The notes: generated from the sequence alone by a model not told the origin. DNA of 42,404 nucleotides from Gemmatimonadales bacterium (GCA_036279355.1 DASUJH010000053.1:1-42404), one strand, 5' to 3'. Counted from the stretch's first letter, positions 23,053-31,779 are shown. Program-made: numbers and translations.

Positions 23053-23982
23053 TCAGACCTCCATCAGGTCCGCGCCCACGGTGATCGGCCCGCCGTAGTG
23101 CGCGCGGGCTGCACCGATCCACATCTCGTCGCTGATCGCCGGGTCCTCGGCCGGTACCAGGTGCGACAGCACCAGCCGTTTGACGCCGGCGGCCTGCGCC
23201 ACCCGCCCCACGTCCTCGATCGAGGTGTGGTGCGAGATGATGGAGCGCTTGAGGTCACTCGCGTTGCTGATGGCGCCGACCAGGCGATCGATGCCCGCGG
23301 GATAGAGTGCCTCGTGCACCAGCACGTCCGCGCCGCGCGAGAGCTCGATCAGCGCATCGGAGCGCCGGGTATCGCCCGAGATCACGATCGACCGGTCGGC
23401 CGTATCGAAGCGATAGGCAAAGGCCGGCGCGATGGGCGGATGATCGACCAGCGCGGCGGTGACAGTCACGCGTTCATCGCGCAGCACCCGGCCGGCTGCG
23501 GTCAACTCGTGCGGATGTACCAGCGGCGCGAGCGGCACCCGCCCTTCGTCGGCCGTACGGGCCCGGATGTCCACAGCGTTGAGCTCGAAGGCAAGCTCGG
23601 TCATCCGCGCAAGCGGCGGCGGCCCCCACGTATCCACCCGCGTCTTGAGACCCGCCGACCACGCGAGCAGGAGCAGCGTGCCGTAGTCGGCGTTGTGGTC
23701 CGAGTGGTGATGGGTGACGAAGACGTGCCGAATGGAAGGGAGCGGCACCCCGGCTCGCACCAGTTGCCGCGCGACGCCGTTGCCGCAATCGACGACGTAC
23801 GCCACGCCGTCCACCACGATCACCTGCGCCGGCGCCGAGCGCTGTTTCCGCGGGCGCGGCCCGCCGGCGGTCCCGAGCAGGATGAGACCCGTGCGGCTCG
23901 GCGCAGGCCGTACGAATCGGGGCGCGATGCGGCGGAGCAATGTCGACGCCGCGGCGGCGATGACGAAGGATCGGCGATCCAT
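23053..23982 (-). CDS. Tat-exported MBL-fold metallo-hydrolase
   Basis: 309 aa. The N-terminus MDRRSFVIAAAAS has a twin-arginine motif followed by an Ala-rich stretch. The MBL motif is HVFVTHHHSDHNADYG (HxHxDH); later zinc ligands fall in the ALVDHPP region, ISGDTRRSDALI (the Asp) and LSHLVPAED. It resembles arylsulfatase- or tRNase Z-like MBL enzymes acting in the envelope. VHEALYPAG and SIISHHTSIEDVGRVAQ are also typical. Six nt downstream of the four-helix membrane protein, so co-transcribed. Confidence 0.9.
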   Translation of the reverse strand: MDRRSFVIAAAASTLLRRIAPRFVRPAPSRTGLILLGTAGGPRPRKQRSAPAQVIVVDGVAYVVDCGNGVARQLVRAGVPLPSIRHVFVTHHHSDHNADYGTLLLLAWSAGLKTRVDTWGPPPLARMTELAFELNAVDIRARTADEGRVPLAPLVHPHELTAAGRVLRDERVTVTAALVDHPPIAPAFAYRFDTADRSIVISGDTRRSDALIELSRGADVLVHEALYPAGIDRLVGAISNASDLKRSIISHHTSIEDVGRVAQAAGVKRLVLSHLVPAEDPAISDEMWIGAARAHYGGPITVGADLMEV

Positions 23983-23987
23983 GGCGG

Positions 23988-24428
23988 TCACTTGCGTGCA
24001 GAGGACGGAGGCCGGGACCCGCGCCGCCGGATGATCGAGGGCAGCATGAGCCCCGCGATGCCGACTATCACCAGCGCCCCGACGCCAAAGGCCGTGCGGC
24101 AGAGCAGCTCCGGCGGCAGGAAGCCAAGGCCGCCGAGGCTTGCGCTGCAGCGCCGCGGGCCACGCCCGAATGCAACCCAGCCGACGAGAAGCGCCATGCC
24201 CAAGGCGACGAGGAATGCCGGCACGGCTTGCGCGCGTGAGCTGCCACCGCGCGCCTGCACCAGCAGATTGGCGCCCGCGGCTCCAAAGGTTGTCGCGCCG
24301 AGGTAGGGCACGACCCGCGGCGCGTGGAGACCAGCGGGTGCCGCCCACCCGAGGTAGCCCAACCAGAGTGCGAGACCGAAGCAAAGCAGAGCGGCACCCA
24401 GGTATTGTCTTCGATCATTCTCCCGCAT
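23988..24428 (-). CDS. Four-helix membrane protein, function unknown
   Basis: 146 aa with four predicted transmembrane helices: about residues 10-30 (LGAALLCFGLALWLGYLGW), 41-59, 68-87 (VPAFLVALGMALLVGWVAF) and 112-133 (FGVGALVIVGIAGLMLPSII), then a basic tail RRRGSRPPSSARK facing the cytoplasm. No family recognised. It lies between the NTF2-like and MBL genes with short gaps, so it is part of that transcript. Confidence 0.7.
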   Translation of the reverse strand: MRENDRRQYLGAALLCFGLALWLGYLGWAAPAGLHAPRVVPYLGATTFGAAGANLLVQARGGSSRAQAVPAFLVALGMALLVGWVAFGRGPRRCSASLGGLGFLPPELLCRTAFGVGALVIVGIAGLMLPSIIRRRGSRPPSSARK

Positions 24429-24452
24429 CGCTGCCTCGCAGCGTTTGCATGA

Positions 24453-24914
24453 TCACCGCCCCCCGACGAAGTTCTCCTGCGCGTTGACCGCCTGCCATCG
24501 GCCGCCGCGTCGGACGAATACGTCCGTGAAAACGGTGCGCACGGGTCTGCCCGCGACCGGCCGTGCCATCACGGCACCGTTCGCGACGGCGGCGTCGCCG
24601 TACAATCGAACCGTGAGGGATTCAAACCCGACCCGCGTCGAGGCCGGGCGCGGATGGCCCACTACCCAGGCGATGTGTTGCGCCTTCGTCAGGAACCCGC
24701 CGCTCGCCACCGGATGCACGAAGTCGGGCGCGAGGATCCGGTCGAGCGTGGCCGCGTCCTGCGCGTGCAGCCACGTGTGCTCGAGCGCCACGAGCTCTGC
24801 CCGGTCTCGGGTCGTATCGGGTGCCTGTTGGGCAGCCGCCACCGCAGATCCGCCGGCCAGAGCCGCGAGACAGATGCTCACGGCCGTACGTCGGCGGCGC
24901 CATGCCGCGGTCAC
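24453..24914 (-). CDS. Exported NTF2/SnoaL-like protein
   Basis: 153 aa. A basic start (TAAWRRRRTAVS) leads into a signal helix ICLAALAGGSAVAAAQQ. The mature part is an NTF2-like cone fold: ELVALEHTWLHAQDAATLDR, LAPDFVHPVASGGFLTK, FESLTVRLYGDAAVANGAV, VFTDVFVRRGGRWQAVNAQE. This DUF4440-type family is functionally diverse. The GTG start at 24914 overlaps the stop of the PEP-mutase-family gene by 4 nt (GTGA). The window holds two other exported NTF2-like proteins. Confidence 0.85.
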   Translation of the reverse strand: MTAAWRRRRTAVSICLAALAGGSAVAAAQQAPDTTRDRAELVALEHTWLHAQDAATLDRILAPDFVHPVASGGFLTKAQHIAWVVGHPRPASTRVGFESLTVRLYGDAAVANGAVMARPVAGRPVRTVFTDVFVRRGGRWQAVNAQENFVGGR

Positions 24915-25726
24915 CGCCCGAAAGATCCGTCGATCTCGGGGAACGGCACGGCCCGGTTCAGACTGGTGAACGTGCCCCGCTCCGCGATCTCCCGCGCCGC
25001 CTCGAGAAAACCGCCCCACGCCGCGCGCGCCAGCGCCCCGCCCACGCTGATCCGGCGCACGCCCAACGCGGCCAGCTCGGCCACCGTGGTGAAATCGCTG
25101 CCGACCAGCACGTTGACGGGCTTCGGCGCCACCGCCGCGACCACCGCGGAGATGTCCGCGCGCGAGCGCAGCCCCGGCGCATAAAGGCACTCGGCTCCCG
25201 CCTCGGCGTACCTGGTGAGGCGCCGGATCGTTTCGGCGAGATCGGGCCGGCCCACGATGAACCCCTCGGAACGGCCGACGAGCAGCACGCCCGTGCCGCT
25301 TCGATCGATGGCCGCCCGCGCCGCACGGATGCGCTCGACCGCGAGATCGAAGTCGAACAGCGGATGCGCGGCGTCGCCGGTCGAGTCCTCGATGGAGAGT
25401 CCCGCTATGCCCGTCTCAACGGCACGCAAAACGTTGGCACCCACCTGCTCCGGCGTGTCGGCAAATCCGTGCTCGAAGTCCGCGTTGAGCGGCAATGCAA
25501 CGGCGCTCGCCATCGATCGCAAGTGCGCCAGCGCCTGGTCCAGCGTGATCCCGTTGTCCGGCCGGCCGAGGGACCACGCGAACCCGGAGCTCGTGGTGGC
25601 GAGCGCCTTGAACCCCATCTCGGCCAGCAGCCGCGCGCTCCCCAGGTCCCAGGGATTGGGAATGACGAAGCAGCCGGACTCGTGAAGCCGGCGAAACTCG
25701 GCACGGCGATCGGTGGCGGATGTCAT
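24911..25726 (-). CDS. Isocitrate lyase/PEP mutase family protein
   Basis: 271 aa from the ATG at 25726. FVIPNPWDLGSARLLAEMGF and ALATTSSGFAWSLGRPDN start the barrel; LPLNADFEHGFADTPEQVGA holds the metal-binding acids, and IAGLSIEDSTG and GAECLYAPGLRSRADI follow. These are the motifs of the oxaloacetate-decarboxylase-like or 2-methylisocitrate-lyase-like branch; the KKCGH catalytic loop of true isocitrate lyase is absent, as usual in this branch. The substrate is probably a small keto or dicarboxylic acid. Confidence 0.9.
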   Translation of the reverse strand: MTSATDRRAEFRRLHESGCFVIPNPWDLGSARLLAEMGFKALATTSSGFAWSLGRPDNGITLDQALAHLRSMASAVALPLNADFEHGFADTPEQVGANVLRAVETGIAGLSIEDSTGDAAHPLFDFDLAVERIRAARAAIDRSGTGVLLVGRSEGFIVGRPDLAETIRRLTRYAEAGAECLYAPGLRSRADISAVVAAVAPKPVNVLVGSDFTTVAELAALGVRRISVGGALARAAWGGFLEAAREIAERGTFTSLNRAVPFPEIDGSFGR

Positions 25727-25827
25727 TGAAGGAGCGGGTGAATGTGAGGTCACTCGCGTTGGGGCGGCTCAGACTTCGAGCCGCACCCGAGCGCGAGCGC
25801 CCAGCGCGCGATCGTCAGCCGCAGATG

Positions 25828-26037
25828 CTACCGGCTGCCGAACACGCCGCCCAACCCCTTCGCCGCCTGCGCCGCACCGGCGGTCGAGCCGTCGCCCGCG
25901 AGCGCGTTGTCGAGTTGCGAAGCGATGGGCCCGGGCAGGCGGCCCTTGAGAAAGCCGAGGACCGTCTCGACGGCGCTGCGCGCCTTGTCGGGCGCGAGGC
26001 CGGTGCGTTGCGCGACCTGGTTTATGAGTTCATCCAT
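25828..26037 (-). CDS. Small DUF2780/DUF2267-like protein
   Basis: 69 aa. DELINQVAQRTGLAPDKARS, AVETVLGFLKGRLPGPIASQ, then a Gly/Ala-rich tail. The repeated helix-turn pattern (Q-V-xx-RTG-L-xx-xx-A-xx-AVxxVLxFLKxxLP) is that of small stand-alone DUF2780/DUF2267-like proteins. Function unknown. The ATG at 26037 is preferred over an in-frame ATG 25 codons upstream, whose residues show no conservation. Confidence 0.78.
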   Translation of the reverse strand: MDELINQVAQRTGLAPDKARSAVETVLGFLKGRLPGPIASQLDNALAGDGSTAGAAQAAKGLGGVFGSR

Positions 26038-26163
26038 GTTGCCGCTCCAAATGCCTGAGAAAAAGAGCTGATCGGACTGCATCCCAAGCATACACCCGGC
26101 GGTGGCCACCATGCAGGGTCCAGACCGGCAGCCTCTCGCCCTTCGTCGGCGTGATCGTCTCGG

Positions 26164-26673
26164 TCACCGGCTCCCCGCCCGGTGCGCAGCCGCATGATGC
26201 TCCTGCCGCTGGAAGGCGAGGAATTCGTGAATGGCCCGCACCGCGACCGAATCGCCGCTCTGCAGTCGCACCGCGCCGCCGCGGGGGAGCGTGTCCATGG
26301 TGTATCGAATGGCGGCTCGGCGCTCCCGCATCGTCGCGGTACCCGGAACCGACTGCGCGTGCACGAATCCGGGAAGGCGGAAGTCGCCGGCTGCGAACGC
26401 GCCGGCGATGCGTCGCAGGTGTGCCCGGATCGTGGCCGTGCCTGCGCTGTCGGCCACGTCGCGCTGCAACACGATCCGACCGCCGTCCGCCAGCGGCTCG
26501 AAGACGTGCGTGGACGTGTACTGATCCACGCCCATGGCGGTCCGCCCCCGCGACTGCACGCCGGCGAACCCGGCGTCGTGCGCCGCGGCCTCGCGGCGCG
26601 CGGCTTCGGGCGCCGGACGGCAGGCGGCCGATGCAAGGCCGGCGGCGACGACGCAAACGATCATTGGTCGCAT
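26164..26673 (-). CDS. Conserved lipoprotein of unknown function
   Basis: 169 aa. Signal IVCVVAAGLASAACR with lipobox SAAC. The mature part reads MGVDQYTSTHVFEPLADGG, RIVLQRDVADSAGTATIRAH, FAAGDFRLPGFVHAQSVPGT, AIHEFLAFQRQEHH. I recall the same block order in hypothetical lipoproteins from soil bacteria, with no assigned function. Conserved His residues at the C-terminus could bind metal. It lies 40 nt after the CsaA gene. Confidence 0.75.
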   Translation of the reverse strand: MRPMIVCVVAAGLASAACRPAPEAARREAAAHDAGFAGVQSRGRTAMGVDQYTSTHVFEPLADGGRIVLQRDVADSAGTATIRAHLRRIAGAFAAGDFRLPGFVHAQSVPGTATMRERRAAIRYTMDTLPRGGAVRLQSGDSVAVRAIHEFLAFQRQEHHAAAHRAGSR

Positions 26674-26713
26674 GGCGTGACTCCTCTCGCCCGGAGCGCC
26701 CCGGCGTACCGCT

Positions 26714-27064
26714 TCACCCGATCGGCGCGCCGAGCGCCGCCTCGCGGTCCGGCTCGAGCAGGATCACGTCGCCGCCGGGCCCCATCGCGCCGAGCACCAG
26801 AACGTCGGAGCGGAAGTCGGCCACCTGGCGCGGGCCCAGGTTCATCACCGCTACCACGAGCCGCCCCTCGAGCTCGCCGCGCTGATACCGGTTCGTGAGT
26901 TGCGCGCTCGACTGCCGCATGCCGAGCGGGCCGAAGTCGATCCAGAGCTTGTACGCGGGCTTCCTCGCCCTGGGAAAATCCTCCGCGCGCACCACGCGTC
27001 CCACCCGCATGTCCACGGCGGCAAAGTGCTCGAACGGAATCCGGGGCATGGGCTGGTCGGCCAT
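26714..27064 (-). CDS. csaA: CsaA-type tRNA-binding protein
   Basis: 116 aa, the usual length for CsaA. FEHFAAVDMRVGRVVRAEDF, KPAYKLWIDFGPLGMRQSSA, QLTNRYQRGELEGRLVVAVM, NLGPRQVADFRSDVLVLGAM are the consecutive strands of the EMAP/Arc1-type OB fold. CsaA is a dimeric chaperone with tRNA-binding and export-related activity. ATG at 27064, 12 nt after the methyltransferase-like gene. Confidence 0.94.
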   Translation of the reverse strand: MADQPMPRIPFEHFAAVDMRVGRVVRAEDFPRARKPAYKLWIDFGPLGMRQSSAQLTNRYQRGELEGRLVVAVMNLGPRQVADFRSDVLVLGAMGPGGDVILLEPDREAALGAPIG

Positions 27065-27076
27065 CGGTCGCGCAGG

Positions 27077-27508
27077 TCAGACGAGCCCGGGCACCACGCG
27101 ACTCGTCTCCGCCGCGTAGGCCCCGTATTCCGGAAAACGGGCACGGAGCAACTGCTCCTCCGCCCAGATGCGCACGCCGAGGCCGAGGGTCGCGAGCAGC
27201 GCGAGAGCGAGCGTGACCGCACCTGCGTGCGACAGGGCGGCGGCCCAAGTGAAGTACAGAATGGCGGCGTAGATCGGATGGCGGAGGTACCGATAGGGAC
27301 CGCCCGTGACGAGCGCACCGGCCTTGGGATCGGCGGCGGGATAGAAGCTCCGGCGGCCGAACGTCCAGCGCGCCCAGATCATGAGCGCGATCGCAAGACC
27401 CTGCACCGTGAGCCCGAGCCAGCCGTGCGCCAGCAGCGCGTGCCCGCGCCAGAGGCCCAGGACCGCGAGCACGGCGGCGGCGTAGCCTAGGATCGAAGCC
27501 AATCGCAC
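27077..27508 (-). CDS. Isoprenylcysteine carboxyl methyltransferase-like membrane protein
   Basis: 143 aa with several hydrophobic helices. The diagnostic region is LVTGGPYRYLRHPIYAAILY (the GPY-x-xx-RHP-x-Y motif of ICMT/PEMT-like enzymes) followed by RIWAEEQLLRARFPEYGAYA (EE-x-L...F-x-x-Y). It binds SAM and methylates an unknown substrate at the membrane. It lies between the CsaA gene and the membrane protein at 27547 with short gaps, so it is one transcript. Confidence 0.9.
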   Translation of the reverse strand: MRLASILGYAAAVLAVLGLWRGHALLAHGWLGLTVQGLAIALMIWARWTFGRRSFYPAADPKAGALVTGGPYRYLRHPIYAAILYFTWAAALSHAGAVTLALALLATLGLGVRIWAEEQLLRARFPEYGAYAAETSRVVPGLV

Positions 27509-27546
27509 GCGCGGCCGCCTTCAGCCAAACGCCATGCCGCCGCGGA

Positions 27547-28290
27547 TCATCCGATGATCCACCGCGCGAGCGACTGCCACGCCTCCGTCTTGCCGAGCGC
27601 GAGCCGCGCCGGCAGCGCCAGCACCACGAACAGTCCGCCCCAGAGAAAGGCGGGATGCACCCGCCGGTGCGTCCACCCATCGTACACCATGCAGGCCAGC
27701 ACGAATGCGACGGTGCCGCCGATCGCGGTGACCGGGCCGCCGCCGCCGATGAATCGGAACCGGGCGAGCGCCGGCGCGATCAGTGCGATGGTGGCGAGCA
27801 GCATGAGCCGCTTGTGGACTTCGCTCCGGCGGCGGTTGGCGAGGCCCAGAATTGCCATCACCGTAAACGCGGCCAGTGTTCCCAGGGTCACCGACAGAAA
27901 GGCGACCGGCGAAACCCCCACTGGCACGCCTCGGCGCGCGCCCTCGATCGCGGTGAAATAGCCGATGATGACGATGACCGGCACCAGCGCGGCGCCCGCG
28001 ATCCCAAGGCGCCGGTGCAGGTCGGTGCGGTGCGCGGCGACGAGAGACGTCTGCGTCACGAAGAGCAGTATCCACACGGTCATCACGGCGCCGTGCAGAT
28101 GCACCAGCGGCACCGCCGGATGGGGGCCGAAGACCCGGGTCAGGTAAAACGTCGGAGCGAACCCTACGAATACCGCGACCGCGACCAGGAGCGCCATGCC
28201 GGTGAAGAACCGGCGGTCGCGCTGTCGATCGTGTGCGAGGCGGGCCGTTGTGCGGGACGCGAGGCCGGCGAGGGTGATGTCCGCGGACAT
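27547..28290 (-). CDS. Six- to seven-helix membrane protein with conserved histidines (DUF2306-like)
   Basis: 247 aa. Cytoplasmic start (DRQRDRRF), then helices including FTGMALLVAVAVFVGFAPTF, VPLVHLHGAVMTVWILLFVT, LGIAGAALVPVIVIIGYFTA, VTLGTLAAFTVMAILGLAN and further ones. Conserved His: LVHLHGAVMTVW, DLHRRLG, EVHKRLMLLATIAL and RRVHPAF. The pattern suggests heme or quinone binding, but the function is unproven. An eroded relative is present at 41599-42083. ATG at 28290. First gene of a long minus-strand transcript. Confidence 0.8.
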   Translation of the reverse strand: MSADITLAGLASRTTARLAHDRQRDRRFFTGMALLVAVAVFVGFAPTFYLTRVFGPHPAVPLVHLHGAVMTVWILLFVTQTSLVAAHRTDLHRRLGIAGAALVPVIVIIGYFTAIEGARRGVPVGVSPVAFLSVTLGTLAAFTVMAILGLANRRRSEVHKRLMLLATIALIAPALARFRFIGGGGPVTAIGGTVAFVLACMVYDGWTHRRVHPAFLWGGLFVVLALPARLALGKTEAWQSLARWIIG

Positions 28291-28521
28291 GTGACGCTCC
28301 TCGATTTACGATGATGTCGTGCGGCGGCGCAGCGCCGATCGGCGATGTTCGGTCGCATCGTCGTCATGGCGATCACCGGAGGCGGGGTCCCCCAAGGGTA
28401 CATTCCCGCCCGGCCGCCGGCCAGAGCGGCCGAGCACGCGTGTAGCTTTGAGACGTGGCATCACGAAACCGACGCGGCTTCCGCATCGCTGCCGGAGCCG
28501 CCCTGCAACATAGGAGGACCC

Positions 28522-29214
28522 ATGAAAATCGGCATCATCGGCGCGGGCCAGATCGGCGGTACGCTGGCACGCCGTCTCACGGCGTTGGGTCACGACGTGA
28601 CCATCGCCAACTCTCGCGGGCCGGAGACGCTGGCGCCGCTGGCCCGGGAGACCGGCGCCAAACCGAGCACGGTCGAGCAGGCGGCGCATGCCGGCGACCT
28701 CGTGATCGTGACCATCCCCGAAAAGGAAATTCCCCATCTGCCGGACGATCTCTTCGAAGGCGTGCCGGACAACGTGGTCGTGGTGGACACCGGCAATTAC
28801 TACCCGCAGCAGCGTGACGGCCGGATCGATGCGATCGAGCGCGGCACACCGGAAAGCCGGTGGGTGTCGGAGCAGCTCGGGCGCCCGGTGGTGAAGGCGT
28901 TCAACAACATCTACGCGAAGCACCTGCTCGAGAACGGCAAGCCGAAGGGCGCGAGCGACCGCATCGCGCTCCCCGTGGCCGGCGACAACCAGCGGGCCAA
29001 GGACACCGTCATCCGGTTGCTCGACGAGCTGGGGTTCGACGCGGTGGATGCGGGCACGCTCGACGAATCGTGGCGGCAGCAGCCGGGCACGCCGGTGTAT
29101 GCAACTGATTTCGACGCGGCGGGCGTGAAAGGCGCGCTCGGAAAGGCAAGTCGGGAGCGGCCGGCGGATTTCCGCGCGGGGAACGGCGCGCAGGTTTCAG
29201 CGGGAGGGCGTTGA
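28522..29214 (+). CDS. F420-dependent-type NADPH oxidoreductase family protein
   Basis: 230 aa. KIGIIGAGQIGGTLARRL is the GxGxxG Rossmann motif, with TALGHDVTIANSRGPETL after it, ending in the NADP-type Asn-Ser-Arg. VVVVDTGNYYPQQRDG, GRPVVKAFNNIYAKHLLENG and ALPVAGDNQRAKDTVIRLLD match the F420:NADPH oxidoreductase-like (NAD-binding) family. It may reduce F420 or an unknown substrate; no F420 biosynthesis genes are in view. Strong AGGAGG 6 nt upstream of the ATG at 28522. The 3' end overlaps the kinase gene by 18 nt on the opposite strand. Confidence 0.92.
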   Translation: MKIGIIGAGQIGGTLARRLTALGHDVTIANSRGPETLAPLARETGAKPSTVEQAAHAGDLVIVTIPEKEIPHLPDDLFEGVPDNVVVVDTGNYYPQQRDGRIDAIERGTPESRWVSEQLGRPVVKAFNNIYAKHLLENGKPKGASDRIALPVAGDNQRAKDTVIRLLDELGFDAVDAGTLDESWRQQPGTPVYATDFDAAGVKGALGKASRERPADFRAGNGAQVSAGGR

Positions 29215-31617
29215 GTCGGGCGCGGCACCCGCGAGACCCATCCGGACGAGCACCTTCGCGAACCGCGGATCGCCTCGGAGTGGGTCCAGCAGCGGGTCGT
29301 TGAAGTTTTCCGGGACGTAGATGTCCTTCTGGTCGATGGCCCGGTTCAGCCACTCGATGCCGCGGGTGGTGTCGCCCAGGGCGCCGTATGCCACGGCGAT
29401 GAAGAAGGGCGGGATGTAGTCGTGGTCCGTCCGCGCTTTGAGATCGTCCACGATGCGAGCGGCGGCCGCTCGGTCTCCCGAGCGGGCATACGCCAGCGCG
29501 AGGGCTCCCGCTGCGTGCGGATAGAACGCGCCCAGGTCGATCGAACGCTTGAGTGACCCGATTGCGTCATCGTACCGGTGCTGCGCAATCTGCACGAAGC
29601 CGAGTCGCATGTGCGCCTGGGCGTAGTTGGGGTCGAGGGCAAGTGTCTGACGGATGCGGGCGGCTGCTTCTTCGTATTGGTGCATCAGGTAGTAGGTCCA
29701 CCCCCATTCGACGGCGACCTGCCGCGACAGCGGGTCCAGCTCGTGGGCCCCCTGCATCTGGGCGAGCGCCTCGCGCAGGCGGCCGCGGCCGATCAGGAAG
29801 TCGCCGTACCAGTGGTGGCCGGTCGCGTAGTTGGGATCGGCGGCGATCGCCCGGCGGAAGTTCCGCTCCGCGTTATCCCAGTTCCAGGCGTACACGAAGT
29901 TTCCATACCCGAGCGCCGTGTACGCCTCGGCGGAACCGCTGTCGAGCGCCAGCGCCCTTTCCGCCGCCGCCTGCGCCTTGCGCCACGACTCGGCGGGCGT
30001 ACCGACGCCTGCGAAGGGAACTACCAGGAGGTCGGCATCCGCCAGCGCGGCCCAGGCGCGGCCAAAGCTCGAATCGCGCGCGACGGCCTGCTCCAGGTAG
30101 CGGACCGCGTCGAGCATCGCGGGACCGTTCCGCTGGTTCCAGGCGAAGAGTCCCTTGAGGTAGAGATCGTACGCGACGAGGTCGTGCGTGGGCCGCACGG
30201 CGAGCGCGGAATCGCGCGCGGGCGCGAGCTTGAGCCGGAGCGCCGAAACGATCGAGCGCGCCACATCCTCCTGCACCGCAAAGATGTCGGCCAGTTTCCG
30301 ATCGTATGATTCGGACCAGAGCTGGAACCCATCCTTCACGCTGATGAGCTGCGCGCTCACGCGGACCCGGTCGCCGCTCCGCCGCACGCTCCCTTCCAGC
30401 ACGGCGCCGACATCCAGCTTGCGCCCGACCTCGTGTACGTCGGGGTTCTGCCCCTTGAACTGAAACGACGACGTGCGGGCGGCGACGCGGAGCCCCGGCA
30501 CCTGGCTCAACGCCGTGATCAACTCCTCCGTGAGGCCGTCGCTGAAATACTGCTGATCTTTCTCCGAACTCAGGTCCACAAACGGGAGGACCGCGGCGGA
30601 CGGGGTCGGCGCCGGAGCCGTTCGTCCGAATCGCCGGTACGCGCCGAAGCCGCCGAGTGCCAGCAGGAGCACCAGGATCGCGAGCGCAATCGGCCGCAGG
30701 CCTGGCCGGCGGCGGCGCGAAGTGACCAGCGTCTCCGCAGGAGCGGCAACGTCCGGCGCCCGCGTGACACCTGCGGCCCCCTTCAACTCCTCCGGCTGCA
30801 ACGCCGCGCCGAATGCCTCCGCCGTGGCGAACCGCTCGTCCGGCGACCGGGCGAGCGCCCGGGTTACGGCGCGATCCAGCTCGGGCGGCACGTCCCTGCC
30901 GGGGCGCAGCGATGGAATCGGTTCGGTCAGCCGCTTGGCCAGGATCGCCTGCGCGCTCGGCCCCGAATGCGGCGGCTTGCCCGCGAGCATCTCGTAGAGC
31001 ACGCAGCCGAGTGCGAAGACGTCGCTCCGGCCGTCGACGTCACGGTCGCCCGCCGCCTGCTCGGGGCTCATGTATGCCGGCGTGCCGATCACGAGGCCGG
31101 TTTCGGTAAGGCGGTCGCCGGCGGCGGCGTGGATCGCGCGGGCGATGCCGAAGTCGGCCACCACGGCGTGGCCGGACTCGAGCAGTATGTTCTCCGGCTT
31201 GATGTCGCGGTGGACCACGCCGCGCCGATGCGCGTAGCTCAGCGCGCCGGCCACCTCCTCGGCGATCCGGCGCGCCTCGCCGATCGGCAGCCGCGATTCA
31301 CGCCGCAGCCGCTCGCGCAGCGACTCGCCCTCGGCCAGCGGCATGACGTAGAAGAGCGCGCCGCCGGCCTGGCCCGAATCGTAGAGCGGCATGATGTGCG
31401 GATGGTGGAGCGCCGCGACGATCGCGATTTCCCGGAGGAAGCGCTCGGCGCCGAGCACGCCCGCGAGATGCGGATGGAGCACCTTGACGGCCACGCGCCG
31501 CTGGTGCTTGAGGTCTTCCGCAAGATAGACCGTCGCCATCCCGCCGCGCCCGAGCTCGCGCTCGAGCCGGTAATGCTCGCGGACGGCGGCAACGAAATCG
31601 GGCGGCGGGTCGGGCAT
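29197..31617 (-). CDS. Membrane-anchored Ser/Thr protein kinase with TolB-like and TPR domains
   Basis: 806 aa. Kinase domain about 17-275: Gly loop GRGGMATV (23-30), Lys45 in VAVKVL, HRDIKPEN (Asp138), DFG (155-157), GTPAYMSPEQ (179-188). One transmembrane helix follows at about 308-326 (LRPIALAILVLLLALGGFG). Outside are a TolB/FlgO-like domain (AAVLPFVDLSSEKDQQYFSD, TEELITALSQVPGLRVAART, GAVLEGSVRRSGDRVRVSAQ, WSESYDRKLADIFAVQEDVA) and then several TPRs (AWNWDNAERNFRRAIAADPN, AAARIRQTLALDPNYAQAHM). All catalytic residues are present, so it is an active kinase that probably senses an envelope ligand through the TolB/TPR part. Confidence 0.95.
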   Translation of the reverse strand: MPDPPPDFVAAVREHYRLERELGRGGMATVYLAEDLKHQRRVAVKVLHPHLAGVLGAERFLREIAIVAALHHPHIMPLYDSGQAGGALFYVMPLAEGESLRERLRRESRLPIGEARRIAEEVAGALSYAHRRGVVHRDIKPENILLESGHAVVADFGIARAIHAAAGDRLTETGLVIGTPAYMSPEQAAGDRDVDGRSDVFALGCVLYEMLAGKPPHSGPSAQAILAKRLTEPIPSLRPGRDVPPELDRAVTRALARSPDERFATAEAFGAALQPEELKGAAGVTRAPDVAAPAETLVTSRRRRPGLRPIALAILVLLLALGGFGAYRRFGRTAPAPTPSAAVLPFVDLSSEKDQQYFSDGLTEELITALSQVPGLRVAARTSSFQFKGQNPDVHEVGRKLDVGAVLEGSVRRSGDRVRVSAQLISVKDGFQLWSESYDRKLADIFAVQEDVARSIVSALRLKLAPARDSALAVRPTHDLVAYDLYLKGLFAWNQRNGPAMLDAVRYLEQAVARDSSFGRAWAALADADLLVVPFAGVGTPAESWRKAQAAAERALALDSGSAEAYTALGYGNFVYAWNWDNAERNFRRAIAADPNYATGHHWYGDFLIGRGRLREALAQMQGAHELDPLSRQVAVEWGWTYYLMHQYEEAAARIRQTLALDPNYAQAHMRLGFVQIAQHRYDDAIGSLKRSIDLGAFYPHAAGALALAYARSGDRAAAARIVDDLKARTDHDYIPPFFIAVAYGALGDTTRGIEWLNRAIDQKDIYVPENFNDPLLDPLRGDPRFAKVLVRMGLAGAAPDSTPSR

Positions 31618-31635
31618 GCGTGGGAGGCGGACGCG

Positions 31636-31779
31636 CTACGCCTGGTCGAACGCCCGCCGCAAGCCCGCGATGTCGATGTTCTTCATCTTGAGCATGGCTT
31701 CCATGACCCGCTTCGGCCCCTGCTCGCCACCTTCGGAGAGCTTCTCCCAGAAGTCGTCGACTTCCTCCTGCGTCGACAT
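31636..31779 (-). pseudogene. PhnB/VOC-type gene remnant with internal deletion
   Basis: From an ATG at 31779 the frame gives STQEEVDDFWEKLSEGGEQG, joined directly to PKRVMEAMLKMKNIDIAGL, then RRAFDQA and a stop. In intact PhnB-like VOC proteins these two blocks are separated by about 30 residues (a WLKDKFG-x-SWQ-type section), and a first half of about 90 residues comes before. So the N-terminus and a central piece are both missing while both flanking motifs are well preserved. It is 18 nt upstream of the kinase start in the same direction; any transcript through it would reach the kinase. Confidence 0.7.

Noticed and set aside
24622-24903. 93-aa frame starting at an ATG inside the NTF2-like gene
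   Set aside because: A different frame from the conserved NTF2 residues, with no motif. The GTG at 24914 gives the signal peptide and the fold.
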